A DNA stretch of 64,000 bases from Sphingobacterium siyangense (GCF_007830445.1 NZ_VLKR01000008.1:124001-188000), one strand, 5' to 3'. Shown: positions 1 through 9,293, counted from the first letter of the stretch. Numbers and translations are program-made. Notes: generated from the letters alone by a model not told the origin.

Positions 1-1277
1 CTAAATGCAAACCTCTGATTATGCTGTTCCAATATATCGTTGGTGACCCCCGATTGGTACAGAATACGAATAGGAAGCTCTTCTCTTGTTTCTACACGAT
101 CAAAATGAATGGAAAGCAATAAATCCCCTTCAAAATTGGAACGCTCCTTCAACAATTTAAATTCATCACCTCCACGCGATAATATCACTTTATAGCCTTT
201 ATTTTCCAATTCTTGTTTCAAAAGTAAACAGGTTTCCCAGGTCAATGATTTTTCCATCAATCCAGAATATGCCGTTGCACCAGAATCCTTCCCGCCGTGC
301 CCCGGATCCAGGACAATTGTCTTCGTAGTTCTTTCTTTTCCAAAATAAAAGATAGACCAGGAATGCATTGGTGGATTAATAAAAGAGTAAAATAGCAGTA
401 AAAGGCCTAATAAAGGAACGGTCAGCACGTATTGCCATCTTTTCTTTTTAGAGGAAGGTTTTGCCATCATGGCCTGAACCCGTTCAACCAGCTCATGCCT
501 ATTGTTAAATAAACTGCTCTGCAATCCAGCAGGACAGGGCTGTTGTGTTAAAGTCAGTAGAAAACGGGCATAGCGGGTGTTACCATATCGATTGGCCAAT
601 ACCTCGTCAACCTGATATTCATGCACCAAATACAACTGTCTACGCATCCAATAAACAAATGGATTTAGCCAAAAAAGGCAACGAAAAATTTCTATAAACA
701 ATTTATCCCGGCGATGTTTAAAAACAATATGCTGGCTCTCATGTTCAAAAATCAATTTTCCATCTGGTGTATCAAGCTGATCTTCTTCCATAACAATTAC
801 ATGCTGAACTGAACAATTTGCATAATGTCCAAAGGGAGCAACCATCGTAAATCCTTCAAATTTATACTGACTCAGCTGTCCAATACGACGGCCTAAGCGG
901 ATATAGCGTAACGCAAATCGGCATAACAAAACAAAAGATACAAGCAGATAACCATAAGCAATGCCATATCCAATCGAAAAGGAATGCCAGAAAGAATCGA
1001 CCATTTCTGTTTCAGATACGAGATCACCCGAAGCTCCTATCGAATGAGCAACTGTGTTCGATTGTTCAAAAGCGAGCACTGGACTTGTCGGCGAAAGAAA
1101 TAGTTCGCCCAAACGTACAGTTCCAAATGGCAGAAGCAGACTCAACAAACATAAACCCAGGATAAAATAACGGTTCCATTGAAAAAATGAAAGCTGTCTG
1201 AATACCAGAAAATAAAGAACTGCCCCGATTACCAGACTGCAGTTAACTTCAAATAAATAATAAAGTAAGCTATTCAT
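1..1277 (-). CDS. BlaR1-like M56 protease fused to Amidase_3 domain (partial)
   Basis: The left window edge cuts this gene; about 425 codons are visible. The N-terminal half has the layout of a BlaR1/MecR1 signalling protease (peptidase M56): hydrophobic segments near residues 3-25, 36-54, 99-118 and 283-302, and a zincin motif HESQH at 179-183. Where BlaR1 carries its periplasmic penicillin-binding sensor, the same frame runs into an N-acetylmuramoyl-L-alanine amidase (Amidase_3) domain: DPGHGGKDSGA with His327, Glu342, and SIHFD with His391, matching the three zinc ligands. The family's catalytic glutamate would lie beyond the edge. The ATG overlaps the stop of the BlaI-type repressor gene by 8 nt (ATGAATAG), so the two are probably translationally coupled. 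Inference: the protein senses or trims peptidoglycan and relays this to the repressor. The domain calls are secure; the role is not. Confidence 0.85.
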   Translation of the reverse strand, partial: MNSLLYYLFEVNCSLVIGAVLYFLVFRQLSFFQWNRYFILGLCLLSLLLPFGTVRLGELFLSPTSPVLAFEQSNTVAHSIGASGDLVSETEMVDSFWHSFSIGYGIAYGYLLVSFVLLCRFALRYIRLGRRIGQLSQYKFEGFTMVAPFGHYANCSVQHVIVMEEDQLDTPDGKLIFEHESQHIVFKHRRDKLFIEIFRCLFWLNPFVYWMRRQLYLVHEYQVDEVLANRYGNTRYARFLLTLTQQPCPAGLQSSLFNNRHELVERVQAMMAKPSSKKKRWQYVLTVPLLGLLLLFYSFINPPMHSWSIFYFGKERTTKTIVLDPGHGGKDSGATAYSGLMEKSLTWETCLLLKQELENKGYKVILSRGGDEFKLLKERSNFEGDLLLSIHFDRVETREELPIRILYQSGVTNDILEQHNQRFAF

Positions 1278-1641
1278 GATCTTCGTGTTTTTTGATGAGT
1301 TGTTCTATTTTCTGAATATCCTTCGCCGAAAGCTTCTTTTCTTTTACCATAAAAGACAGTAAGTTTTCAACCGAATCATCAAAATAATGATCGAGCACTC
1401 TTGAGAATGATAACTTTCGGTATTGCATCTTCGAAATCAAAGGATAATATTGATAAGTCTTTCCGAAGGCTCTATAACCTACATACTCTTTCTTTTCCAA
1501 TATTCTTACAATCGAGGAGATTGTATTATAGGGTATGGAACCACTTGGATCCAGATACTCAATAATATCTTTGACAAAGACCTCTTTGAGCTTCCAGATC
1601 ACCTGCATGACTTCCTCTTCTTTTTTTGTTAATTCTTCCAT
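1270..1641 (-). CDS. BlaI/MecI/CopY-family transcriptional repressor
   Basis: The 123-residue protein has the usual length and layout of BlaI: a winged helix in residues 1-67 (start LTKKEEEVMQVIW, recognition helix region YNTISSIVRILEKK, wing YRAFGKTYQYYP) and a C-terminal helical dimerisation part. Members repress their own operon until a partner M56 protease causes their cleavage. The partner follows directly and overlaps by 8 nt. Three 16-bp operator-like sites spaced 20 bp apart lie just upstream (1677-1732) and overlap the promoter, which fits autoregulation. The target signal is unknown; the amidase domain on the partner suggests cell-wall status rather than a beta-lactam. Confidence 0.9.
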   Translation of the reverse strand: MEELTKKEEEVMQVIWKLKEVFVKDIIEYLDPSGSIPYNTISSIVRILEKKEYVGYRAFGKTYQYYPLISKMQYRKLSFSRVLDHYFDDSVENLLSFMVKEKKLSAKDIQKIEQLIKKHEDHE

Positions 1642-1667
1642 AATTTGATACGTTGTTTATGCTAACA

Positions 1668-1733
1668 TAAAGCTATAACTTATTTTTCAGTTTTACAACT
1701 GAAAAATAAGTTATAAAACTTAAAAATAAGTTT
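1668..1733 (-). promoter_or_regulatory. Promoter with three phased operators for the repressor-protease pair
   Basis: Read on the minus strand, TTG (1698-1696), 20 nt, and TAGCTTTA (1675-1668) resemble the Bacteroidota promoter. Over it lie three copies of a pseudo-palindrome AACTKAAAAATAAGTT at 1677-1692 (inverted), 1697-1712 and 1717-1732, starting exactly 20 bp apart. Copies 1 and 2 form a perfect 19-bp inverted repeat (1674-1692 / 1697-1715). Two-turn phasing of dimer sites is typical of BlaI/MecI-type repressors. Confidence 0.75.
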
Positions 1734-1769
1734 ACAGAAGATATTCAATCAAAAAAAAGAAATTAAAAC

Positions 1770-1880
1770 CTACTTTTTCAATAACTTAGAGAAAAACAAA
1801 TAGGCCGCTACCAAAAAGATAATGATAATAATCAGGACAATAATCTCTTGTGTCCCTATTCCCCAGTTCATACTATTCAT
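1770..1880 (-). CDS. 36-residue single-pass membrane peptide, TatA-like N-terminus
   Basis: A short frame of 36 codons begins 15 nt after the epimerase stop, with GGAAA ahead of the ATG. The peptide is MNSMNWGIGTQEIIV followed by a run of Ile/Leu/Val and FFSKLLKK. GTQEIIV plus a short helix resembles the first 20 residues of TatA/TatE, but the Phe-Gly hinge and amphipathic helix of TatA are absent. It could be a small operon-specific membrane regulator or a fortuitous frame. Position, spacing, RBS and clear membrane topology favour a real gene. Confidence 0.5.
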   Translation of the reverse strand: MNSMNWGIGTQEIIVLIIIIIFLVAAYLFFSKLLKK

Positions 1881-1895
1881 AATTTTTTTTCCAAT

Positions 1896-2993
1896 TTAAA
1901 TGATCCATTTCTCGCATTGATCTAAAAAAGTTTGGTCTATATCTGCCCCGATTCCAATTTGGTCTGAGATATGTATTTTGTATCCGTCATATTGAATACC
2001 ACCGATAACAGGATCCTCCAGATGGCCAACCATACATGTGTCCAGATCAAAAAACTTGACATTTGGGGCAGCATACGCGAAATGTACCTTAGCAGCCAAA
2101 GCCAAGCGAGATTCCAGCATTCCTCCGATCATACAAGTAATGCCGTATTCCGCAGCAATATGATTAATTTTTAAGGCCTCTTGAATACCTCCTGATTTGG
2201 AAAATTTAATATTGATATAATCGCAAGCATCAGCTTTACAGAGACGCTCTGCGTCATGGTGAGAATAAACAGATTCATCCGCCATCACGGGAACAATAGT
2301 TTCTGTGCGCAATTGCGGTAAATATTCGTCATCCCAGGTACGCATTGGTTGCTCACAAAATTGTATCTTAAAAGGTTCTAGCCCCTGCAAAGCTTCTATT
2401 GCCCCCGCATAAGACCAGCCTTGATTTGCATCCACGCGAATAGGCATTTCGAATCCAACAGCCTTACGTATTTCACGAATACGCGCAATATCCGTTTTTG
2501 GCTCCTTCCCCAGTTTAACTTTAAACATGACCGCACCTTCGTCCTGTAAACGCTTTGCCTTCAGCGCCATCTCTTCCGGAGACGCAATTCCTAAAGTGAT
2601 ATCTGTCGTAATTTCTCGTTTCGTTCCCTTTAGAAACTGATAAAGCGGTAGACCAGCATGTTTGGCGGCCAAGTCATACAAGGCCATATCAAAAGCCGAT
2701 TTGATCGTTTTGTTACCGGCAATATACAAATCCAATTCAGCCAAACGCTCTTCTATGGCCAAAGGATCGCGCCCCTTCCAGATCTTTGCAAAATCTCTAG
2801 CCAGAACTAAGCAAGTATCTTGTGTTTCTCCAACGATCATCGGAAAGGCAGAACATTCGCCCACACCATATATATTGGCATCGGTATATATACGTATAAA
2901 AGTATTTTGCGCATAGTCCATTGTCCCTGTCGCAATGACAAAAGGTTCCATAGGAATGCTTAGTCGATAAATTTCAATTTCAGTTATTTTCAT
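1896..2993 (-). CDS. Dipeptide epimerase (L-Ala-D/L-Glu epimerase type)
   Basis: This 365-residue enolase-superfamily protein belongs to the muconate-lactonizing subgroup. Visible are the catalytic KxK (Lys158, Lys160), metal ligands Asp188 (RVDANQGW), Glu214 (CEQPM) and Asp239 (MADES), and the opposite-face lysine Lys263 (NIKFSKSGG). Family members with this set epimerise L-Ala-D-Glu from murein turnover to L-Ala-L-Glu, so the peptide can be degraded. The ATG at 2993 is preferred over the TTG 36 nt upstream because the protein family starts at MKITEIEIY and the site follows AAAGAGAATGAG. It precedes the small membrane peptide and the repressor/amidase-protease pair on the same strand, suggesting a cell-wall recycling neighbourhood. 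Exact dipeptide specificity cannot be read from the sequence. Confidence 0.85.
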   Translation of the reverse strand: MKITEIEIYRLSIPMEPFVIATGTMDYAQNTFIRIYTDANIYGVGECSAFPMIVGETQDTCLVLARDFAKIWKGRDPLAIEERLAELDLYIAGNKTIKSAFDMALYDLAAKHAGLPLYQFLKGTKREITTDITLGIASPEEMALKAKRLQDEGAVMFKVKLGKEPKTDIARIREIRKAVGFEMPIRVDANQGWSYAGAIEALQGLEPFKIQFCEQPMRTWDDEYLPQLRTETIVPVMADESVYSHHDAERLCKADACDYINIKFSKSGGIQEALKINHIAAEYGITCMIGGMLESRLALAAKVHFAYAAPNVKFFDLDTCMVGHLEDPVIGGIQYDGYKIHISDQIGIGADIDQTFLDQCEKWII

Positions 2994-3300
2994 CTCATTC
3001 TCTTTAGTTAAGCCATGTCGATACAGCATAAAAGGATATGCAATACTTTGCCTAATTTATATATATTCTCGCAATCTTGGGATGCTTTTTCCATATCGCA
3101 CAAAAAAATATTGCCAAATGTTGCATTATTCAGCTACGCATCAAACTGTATTAACAGCCACGAATACCAAATACAATATCAGCAACAAAACACTTCAAAA
3201 GAAATGATAAAATCAAATTAAACACATTTTCATTAGAATATTTACAATATTTACGTTTTTTATTCCTATATTAGCAATGTATAATATTTGAAAAGGAAAG
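2994..3300. other. Divergent intergenic region, epimerase / gltB
   Basis: These 307 bases separate two divergent genes and are very AT-rich. Just ahead of gltB lie AATATTTG (3283-3290), one mismatch from the -7 consensus, and an AAGGAAAG ribosome site directly before the ATG. The -7-like box sits only 10 nt from the start codon, so the main gltB promoter is probably further upstream. I see no RNA gene or repeat. Confidence 0.4.
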
Positions 3301-6300
3301 ATGATTCAACAAAGACCGAAAACGGAGGGCCTCTACGACCCTAATTTTGAGCATGACGCCTGTGGGGTAGGCTTTGTCGCCCATATCAAAGGAAATAAAT
3401 CACACGCACAAGTAAAGGATGCATTGACCATGTTGGAAAACATGGAACACCGCGGTGCTTGTGGCTGTGACCCAGAAAGCGGTGACGGAGCAGGTATCAT
3501 GATCCAGCTTCCACATGAATTTTTATGGGAAGAATGTATCAACTTGGGTATACAACTGGAAGAGCCAGGTTATTATGGCACAGGTATGGTCTTTCTTCCT
3601 AAAGAAGAAGACATGAACAAAATATGTCGGGATTTGATTGAGGAAGCGGCAACAGAAAGGGGTATGAAATTCCTTGGCTACCGTCCAGTACCAGTCAATC
3701 GTGAAGGTATTGGACCAACAGCGCTCAGTGCAGAACCTGAAATTGTCCAATTTTTTGTCAGCAGACCGGACGGCGTTTCAAACACTGAAGAATTTGAACG
3801 CAAACTTTTTGTACTACGTCGCCTGATCATTCAAAAAGTTAAACAACAACAAGAATATCCTCTCCCGCTTTACTTTGCATCGCTTTCTTGCAAAACAATT
3901 ATTTACAAAGGTCAATTAACAACATACCAGGTCGGAACTTATTATCTTGATTTACGCGATCCTCGTGTGGTATCTGCTTTTGGCTTAGTTCACTCGCGCT
4001 TTTCCACCAACACCTTCCCTTCATGGTCGCTTGCTCAACCATTCCGTATGCTGGCACACAATGGCGAGATCAATACGTTGACAGGTAACCTGAATTGGTT
4101 TTATGCAGGTATGCGCGCTTTATCATCGCCCTATTTTACGGAAGAAGAGATGGAAATCTTACTTCCAATCGTTGACCGTGGTCAGTCCGATTCGGCCTGC
4201 CTCGACAATGTAGCGGAACTTCTTTTACACAGCGGTCGTAGCCTCACCCACGTCATGTTGATGTTGGTACCTGAAGCTTGGGATGGCAATACACAAATGG
4301 ATCCTTTAAAACGTGCTTTCTACGAATACCATGCGACGTTGATGGAGCCTTGGGATGGTCCTGCAGCCCTCTGCTTCACCGATGGTAAGCATATTGGTGC
4401 TACACTAGACCGCAACGGTTTACGTCCACTACGTTATGCCGTAACCTCAGACGACCGCGTCGTTGTTGCTTCTGAAGCGGGAGCACTTCCGATCGAGGAG
4501 TCTACCATCATCAAAAAAGGCCGCCAACAAGCAGGCAAGATTTTTCTTGTCGATATGGAACAGGGCCGTATCCTTACCGATAACGAAGTAAAAGATCAGC
4601 TGATCAACCAGCAGCCCTACAGCGATTGGTTGGACAATTACAAAATCAAACTGGAAGAACTGGAAGAGCCTCGTGTAACCTACACCTATCTTTCCAAAGA
4701 TTCCGTTTTCAAATATCAAAAGACATTTGGTTTCTCCCGCGAGGATCTGGAAACCATCCTGACTCCAATGGCATTGACAGGGTACGAACCGACAGGCTCA
4801 ATGGGGTCCGATGTTCCGCTGGCCATTCTTTCCGATCAACCACAGCATATTTCAAGTTATTTTAAACAATTTTTTGCCCAAGTAACTAACCCTCCAATCG
4901 ATCCGATTCGCGAACGCTTGGTCATGAGTTTAGCAACATTCATCGGTAATGCAGGCAATATCCTGATCGAAGACAAGAAATTCTGTCACTGTGTGACTTT
5001 ACCGCATCCGATCCTGACCTCCAAAGAACTGGAGAAATTGCGTTCGATCGACACAGGATTGTTCCAAGCAAAAACCATTCAGTCTTATTTCCGCTCAGAT
5101 GGTAAGCCTGGATCATTGGAAGCAGGTCTGGAACGCTTGTGCCGCTATGCGGATGATGCCGTACGTGATGGTTTTGAAGTCTTAATTCTTTCAGATCGTG
5201 CGATCGATTCCAAACATGCAGCAATACCATCGTTACTTGCTGTTTCAGCAGTCCATCACCACTTGATCAAAACAGGTAACCGTGGCGCTGTAGGTCTAGT
5301 GGTCGAAGCCGGTGATGCTTGGGAAGTGCACCATTTTGCCTGCCTATTAGCTTTCGGTGCCACTGCGATCAACCCGTATATGGCATTGGCGAGCATCCGT
5401 ACGATGAAGGAACAAAATACCTTAGATACAGAGCTCACTTGGCCAGAATTATCCAAAAACTACGTCAAGGCCGTCAACAATGGTTTGTTGAAAATTTTCT
5501 CCAAAATGGGGATCTCCACATTGCAATCCTACCACGGAGCGCAGATTTTCGAGGTACTCGGCATCGACAAATCTGTCGTTGATAAATTTTTCTGCGGAGC
5601 AGTCTCACGTATCGGTGGCATGACATTAGATGATCTTGCCAAAGAAGCCCTCTCAAAACACTGGCGTGGATTTGAAAAAAGCCGTACACCGCAAAATTTA
5701 TTGCCAGAAGGCGGTATTTACCAATGGAAACGCCGCGGTGAAGGCCACCTTTGGAATCCCGACACGATTCACCTATTGCAACAGGCCTGTCGCACCGGAG
5801 ACTACGCAACCTATAAAAAATACGCACAGAAAATCAACGAGCAGAAGGAACATATGTTTACCCTTCGTGGATTGTTGGACTTTGCAAAACATCGCAATTC
5901 TATTCCATTGGAGCAAGTAGAACCTGCTAGTGAAATTCTAAAACGTTTCGCAACCGGAGCGATGTCCTTTGGATCAATTTCCCACGAAGCGCATAGTACC
6001 CTTGCCATCGCCATGAACCGCATCGGTGCAAAATCGAACACTGGTGAAGGTGGAGAAGATGAATTGCGTTATCAACCGCTTCCAAATGGAGATTCTATGC
6101 GCTCGGCTATTAAACAGGTTGCCTCGGCTCGTTTTGGTGTCACGTCCAATTATCTGACACAAGCGGACGAACTACAGATCAAAATGGCCCAAGGTGCCAA
6201 ACCGGGAGAAGGAGGTCAATTACCTGGTCCCAAAGTGGATGCCTGGATTGCAAAAACCAGACACTCTACACCGGGTGTCGGTCTGATTTCACCCCCCCCC

Positions 6301-7815
6301 CACCACGATATTTACTCCATCGAAGATTTAGCGCAGCTGATCTTTGACCTAAAGAATGCTAACCGTCAAGCAAGAATCAACGTAAAATTGGTCTCTAAAG
6401 CAGGTGTTGGTACCATTGCTGCCGGAGTTGCAAAAGCCCATGCCGACGTCATTCTTATTGCAGGTTTTGATGGTGGTACAGGTGCATCTCCAATCAGTTC
6501 AATCAAGCACGCTGGACTACCTTGGGAATTAGGCCTTGCAGAAGCGCATCAGACACTTGTTAAAAACAAATTGCGCAGTCGTGTCGTGTTACAAGCGGAC
6601 GGCCAGGTAAAAACAGGTCGCGACATCATCATCGCTACACTATTGGGCGCTGAGGAATGGGGCGTATCTACAGCAGCATTGGTTGCCGGCGGCTGTATCA
6701 TGATGCGTAAATGCCACCTGAATACGTGTCCTGTAGGTGTTGCAACTCAAGATCCAGAACTGCGTAAATTATTCTCTGGAAAACCAGAAGATATTGTCAA
6801 CTTATTTACCTTCCTCGCGGAGGAAGTCCGGGAAACTATGGCTTATCTAGGCTTCCGTACCATCAACGAAATGGTGGGAAGAGCTCAATTCTTGAAAAAA
6901 CGCGAGAATATAAACCATTGGAAAGCTAAGAAAATTGATTTCACAGACATTCTACATGTGGAACGCAACGAGCCTGGACAATCGTTATACAATACCGAAG
7001 AGCAGGATCACGGTATGGCCATGATTTTGGATTGGGGCCTCCTAAAACAATCAAAATTGGCTTTAGACAGCAAAACTCCTGTATTTGGCACCTTTAAGGT
7101 CAAAAATACAGACCGTACGATCGGAACAATGTTGTCCAATGAAATTTCAAAACTCTACGGTTCTGAAGGCCTGCCTGATAATACCATCAATTTCAAATTT
7201 GAAGGTTCCGCCGGACAAAGTTTCGGTGCATTTTCAACAAAGGGTCTTTCATTTGAATTACAAGGTGAAGCCAATGATTATGTTGGAAAAGGGCTATCAG
7301 GAGCTCAGCTAGCAATCTATCCAGTTGCAGAAAGTGCTCTCGTACCGGAAGATAATATCATTATCGGCAACGTTGCACTATTTGGAGCAACCTCTGGACA
7401 TCTATTCGTGAACGGACAGGCCGGCGAACGCTTCGCCGTACGTAACTCAGGTGCAACAGCTGTCGTTGAGGGTGTTGGTGACCATGGCTGTGAGTATATG
7501 ACTGGGGGCCGTGCGCTGATCTTAGGGGCAACGGGTCGTAACTTTGCTGCCGGAATGAGCGGTGGTATCGCATGGATCTACGACATTAACGAGGATTTCC
7601 GCGAAAACTGCAATCAGGAAATGGTCGATCTGGACCCATTGGAAAGTGAAGACGAAACCGCAATTATCGCTTTGCTGAAACGTCATATTTTGCTTACCAA
7701 TAGCCGCAGAGCAGATTTCATCCTGCAAAACTGGTCAAGAGAAAAAAATAAATTCATTAAGGTATTCCCTAGAGAATACAAAAATGTCATTCGTCAAAAA
7801 TTAGTTGAAGCATAA
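3301..7815 (+). CDS. gltB: Glutamate synthase large (alpha) subunit
   Basis: The large subunit converts glutamine plus 2-oxoglutarate to two glutamates in ammonium assimilation. The 1504-residue length is normal. A 20-residue propeptide precedes Cys21 (CGVGFVAH), which becomes the N-terminal nucleophile of the glutaminase domain. The central domain, the FMN-binding synthase domain (GEGGEDELRY, GGTGASPISS) and the C-terminal beta-helix (GXXG repeats such as GLSFELQGEAND) are all present. The 3Fe-4S cysteines are 1132, 1138 and 1143 (CIMMRKCHLNTC). AAGGAAAG precedes the ATG. gltD follows after 17 nt, forming an operon. A run of ten C bases at 6292-6301 encodes the conserved SPPPHHD motif. Confidence 0.98.
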   Translation: MIQQRPKTEGLYDPNFEHDACGVGFVAHIKGNKSHAQVKDALTMLENMEHRGACGCDPESGDGAGIMIQLPHEFLWEECINLGIQLEEPGYYGTGMVFLPKEEDMNKICRDLIEEAATERGMKFLGYRPVPVNREGIGPTALSAEPEIVQFFVSRPDGVSNTEEFERKLFVLRRLIIQKVKQQQEYPLPLYFASLSCKTIIYKGQLTTYQVGTYYLDLRDPRVVSAFGLVHSRFSTNTFPSWSLAQPFRMLAHNGEINTLTGNLNWFYAGMRALSSPYFTEEEMEILLPIVDRGQSDSACLDNVAELLLHSGRSLTHVMLMLVPEAWDGNTQMDPLKRAFYEYHATLMEPWDGPAALCFTDGKHIGATLDRNGLRPLRYAVTSDDRVVVASEAGALPIEESTIIKKGRQQAGKIFLVDMEQGRILTDNEVKDQLINQQPYSDWLDNYKIKLEELEEPRVTYTYLSKDSVFKYQKTFGFSREDLETILTPMALTGYEPTGSMGSDVPLAILSDQPQHISSYFKQFFAQVTNPPIDPIRERLVMSLATFIGNAGNILIEDKKFCHCVTLPHPILTSKELEKLRSIDTGLFQAKTIQSYFRSDGKPGSLEAGLERLCRYADDAVRDGFEVLILSDRAIDSKHAAIPSLLAVSAVHHHLIKTGNRGAVGLVVEAGDAWEVHHFACLLAFGATAINPYMALASIRTMKEQNTLDTELTWPELSKNYVKAVNNGLLKIFSKMGISTLQSYHGAQIFEVLGIDKSVVDKFFCGAVSRIGGMTLDDLAKEALSKHWRGFEKSRTPQNLLPEGGIYQWKRRGEGHLWNPDTIHLLQQACRTGDYATYKKYAQKINEQKEHMFTLRGLLDFAKHRNSIPLEQVEPASEILKRFATGAMSFGSISHEAHSTLAIAMNRIGAKSNTGEGGEDELRYQPLPNGDSMRSAIKQVASARFGVTSNYLTQADELQIKMAQGAKPGEGGQLPGPKVDAWIAKTRHSTPGVGLISPPPHHDIYSIEDLAQLIFDLKNANRQARINVKLVSKAGVGTIAAGVAKAHADVILIAGFDGGTGASPISSIKHAGLPWELGLAEAHQTLVKNKLRSRVVLQADGQVKTGRDIIIATLLGAEEWGVSTAALVAGGCIMMRKCHLNTCPVGVATQDPELRKLFSGKPEDIVNLFTFLAEEVRETMAYLGFRTINEMVGRAQFLKKRENINHWKAKKIDFTDILHVERNEPGQSLYNTEEQDHGMAMILDWGLLKQSKLALDSKTPVFGTFKVKNTDRTIGTMLSNEISKLYGSEGLPDNTINFKFEGSAGQSFGAFSTKGLSFELQGEANDYVGKGLSGAQLAIYPVAESALVPEDNIIIGNVALFGATSGHLFVNGQAGERFAVRNSGATAVVEGVGDHGCEYMTGGRALILGATGRNFAAGMSGGIAWIYDINEDFRENCNQEMVDLDPLESEDETAIIALLKRHILLTNSRRADFILQNWSREKNKFIKVFPREYKNVIRQKLVEA

Positions 7816-7832
7816 TATAGGAAGCACAGATC

Positions 7833-9293
7833 ATGGGAAAAATTACAGGTTTTAAAGAATTTGAGCGCGTGCTTCCGACAAAAGAAGCTGTGGAAGGTCG
7901 CGTAAAGCACTTTAAGGAATTCAATAAAGGATATTCAGAGAATGAGCTCAATAAGCAAGCTGCTCGCTGCATGGATTGCGGCATTCCATTTTGCCATTCA
8001 GGTTGCCCACTGGGCAATGTCATCCCTGAATTTAACGATGCCGTATACGATGGAAAATGGGAAGAGGCCTATCAGATTTTGTCCTCCACCAATAACTTCC
8101 CTGAATTTACAGGTAGAATATGTCCGGCACCATGCGAATCAGCCTGTGTACTTGGCATACATAGTACTCCGATCACTATTGAGGAGATCGAAAAACATAT
8201 TATTGAGATTGCTTTTAAAAAGGGTTATGTCAAAGCACATAAAAGCTATTTAAAAACAGGCAAACGCGTCGCTGTCGTGGGCTCTGGTCCAGCAGGACTA
8301 GCGGCTGCCGCTCAGCTCAATAAGGCTGGGCACGATGTTATCGTCTTCGAACGTGATGACCAGGTTGGAGGTTTACTCCGTTACGGTATTCCGGATTTTA
8401 AATTAGAAAAATCGGTGATCGATCGCCGTGTCAATCTCATGAAAGAATCGGGAATAGAATTCAAGGTTAACACAGAAGTTGGCAAAGATATCAGCTTTTA
8501 TGAATTAAAAGCTTATGATGCAGTTATATTGGCCACTGGTTCAACCGTTCCTTGGCACATGCAATTACCGGGGCATGAAGCTAAAGGCATACATTTTGCC
8601 ATGGACTTTTTGACCCAACAGAATAAAGAAGTAAGCGGAATCGCTATCGAACAAGACCGCATCTTGGCAACAGACAAACATGTTGTTGTCATCGGTGACG
8701 GTGATACCGGATCAGACTGTATTGGTACATCCAATCGTCATCGTGCAAAAAGTATTACACAGATTGCCCGCAAACCTACACCATCTAAACATCGCCTAAA
8801 GAACAATCCTTGGCCGATGGACAAGCTCACATTCGGAACCTCCTCTTCCCAAGAAGAAGGCTGTGAAAGACTTTGGGCTACAGAAACCCAGGAATTTGTC
8901 CAAGACGAAAATGGTCATATTAAGGGAGTAAAAATCAAGGAAGTTCAATACGAAGTTGATGAATTTGGAAAAAGAACCCGCTTAGGAGAATCCGAGATCC
9001 GTGAAATACCGGCAGACCTCGTATTACTGGCTATTGGTTATCAACATACTGAACATACGCTCTTAGAACAGTTAGGTGTTCGTGTAGATGAAAAAGGAAA
9101 TATCCTCGCAAATGACAAAGAATACCAAACGACAATTGATAATATCTTTACAGCCGGAGACTGCCGTAAAGGCCAATCGCTTGTTGTTTGGGCCATCTCC
9201 GAAGGACGCGAATGTGCTCGAAAAGTCGATGAATACCTAATGGGTTATTCAGAGCTTGAAAGCAAAGACTTCCTGACCACAATAAATGCTTAA
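7833..9293 (+). CDS. gltD: Glutamate synthase small (beta) subunit
   Basis: The 486-residue subunit passes electrons from NAD(P)H through FAD to GltB. The N-terminal cysteine-rich segment (Cys46, 49, 54, 58 in CMDCGIPFCHSGC, and GRICPAPCESAC) binds two 4Fe-4S clusters. The FAD Rossmann motif GSGPAGLAAAAQLNKAG lies near residue 150, and the nucleotide motif GDGDTGSDCIG near 290. The C-terminal FTAGDCRKGQSLVVWAI motif is typical. The ATG follows AGGAAGCACAGATC. It is co-transcribed with gltB and ends before a strong hairpin at 9390-9429. Confidence 0.98.
   Translation: MGKITGFKEFERVLPTKEAVEGRVKHFKEFNKGYSENELNKQAARCMDCGIPFCHSGCPLGNVIPEFNDAVYDGKWEEAYQILSSTNNFPEFTGRICPAPCESACVLGIHSTPITIEEIEKHIIEIAFKKGYVKAHKSYLKTGKRVAVVGSGPAGLAAAAQLNKAGHDVIVFERDDQVGGLLRYGIPDFKLEKSVIDRRVNLMKESGIEFKVNTEVGKDISFYELKAYDAVILATGSTVPWHMQLPGHEAKGIHFAMDFLTQQNKEVSGIAIEQDRILATDKHVVVIGDGDTGSDCIGTSNRHRAKSITQIARKPTPSKHRLKNNPWPMDKLTFGTSSSQEEGCERLWATETQEFVQDENGHIKGVKIKEVQYEVDEFGKRTRLGESEIREIPADLVLLAIGYQHTEHTLLEQLGVRVDEKGNILANDKEYQTTIDNIFTAGDCRKGQSLVVWAISEGRECARKVDEYLMGYSELESKDFLTTINA

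Noticed and set aside
6292..6301. Frameshift in gltB at the poly-C run
   Set aside because: The frame is intact on both sides and gives the conserved motif.
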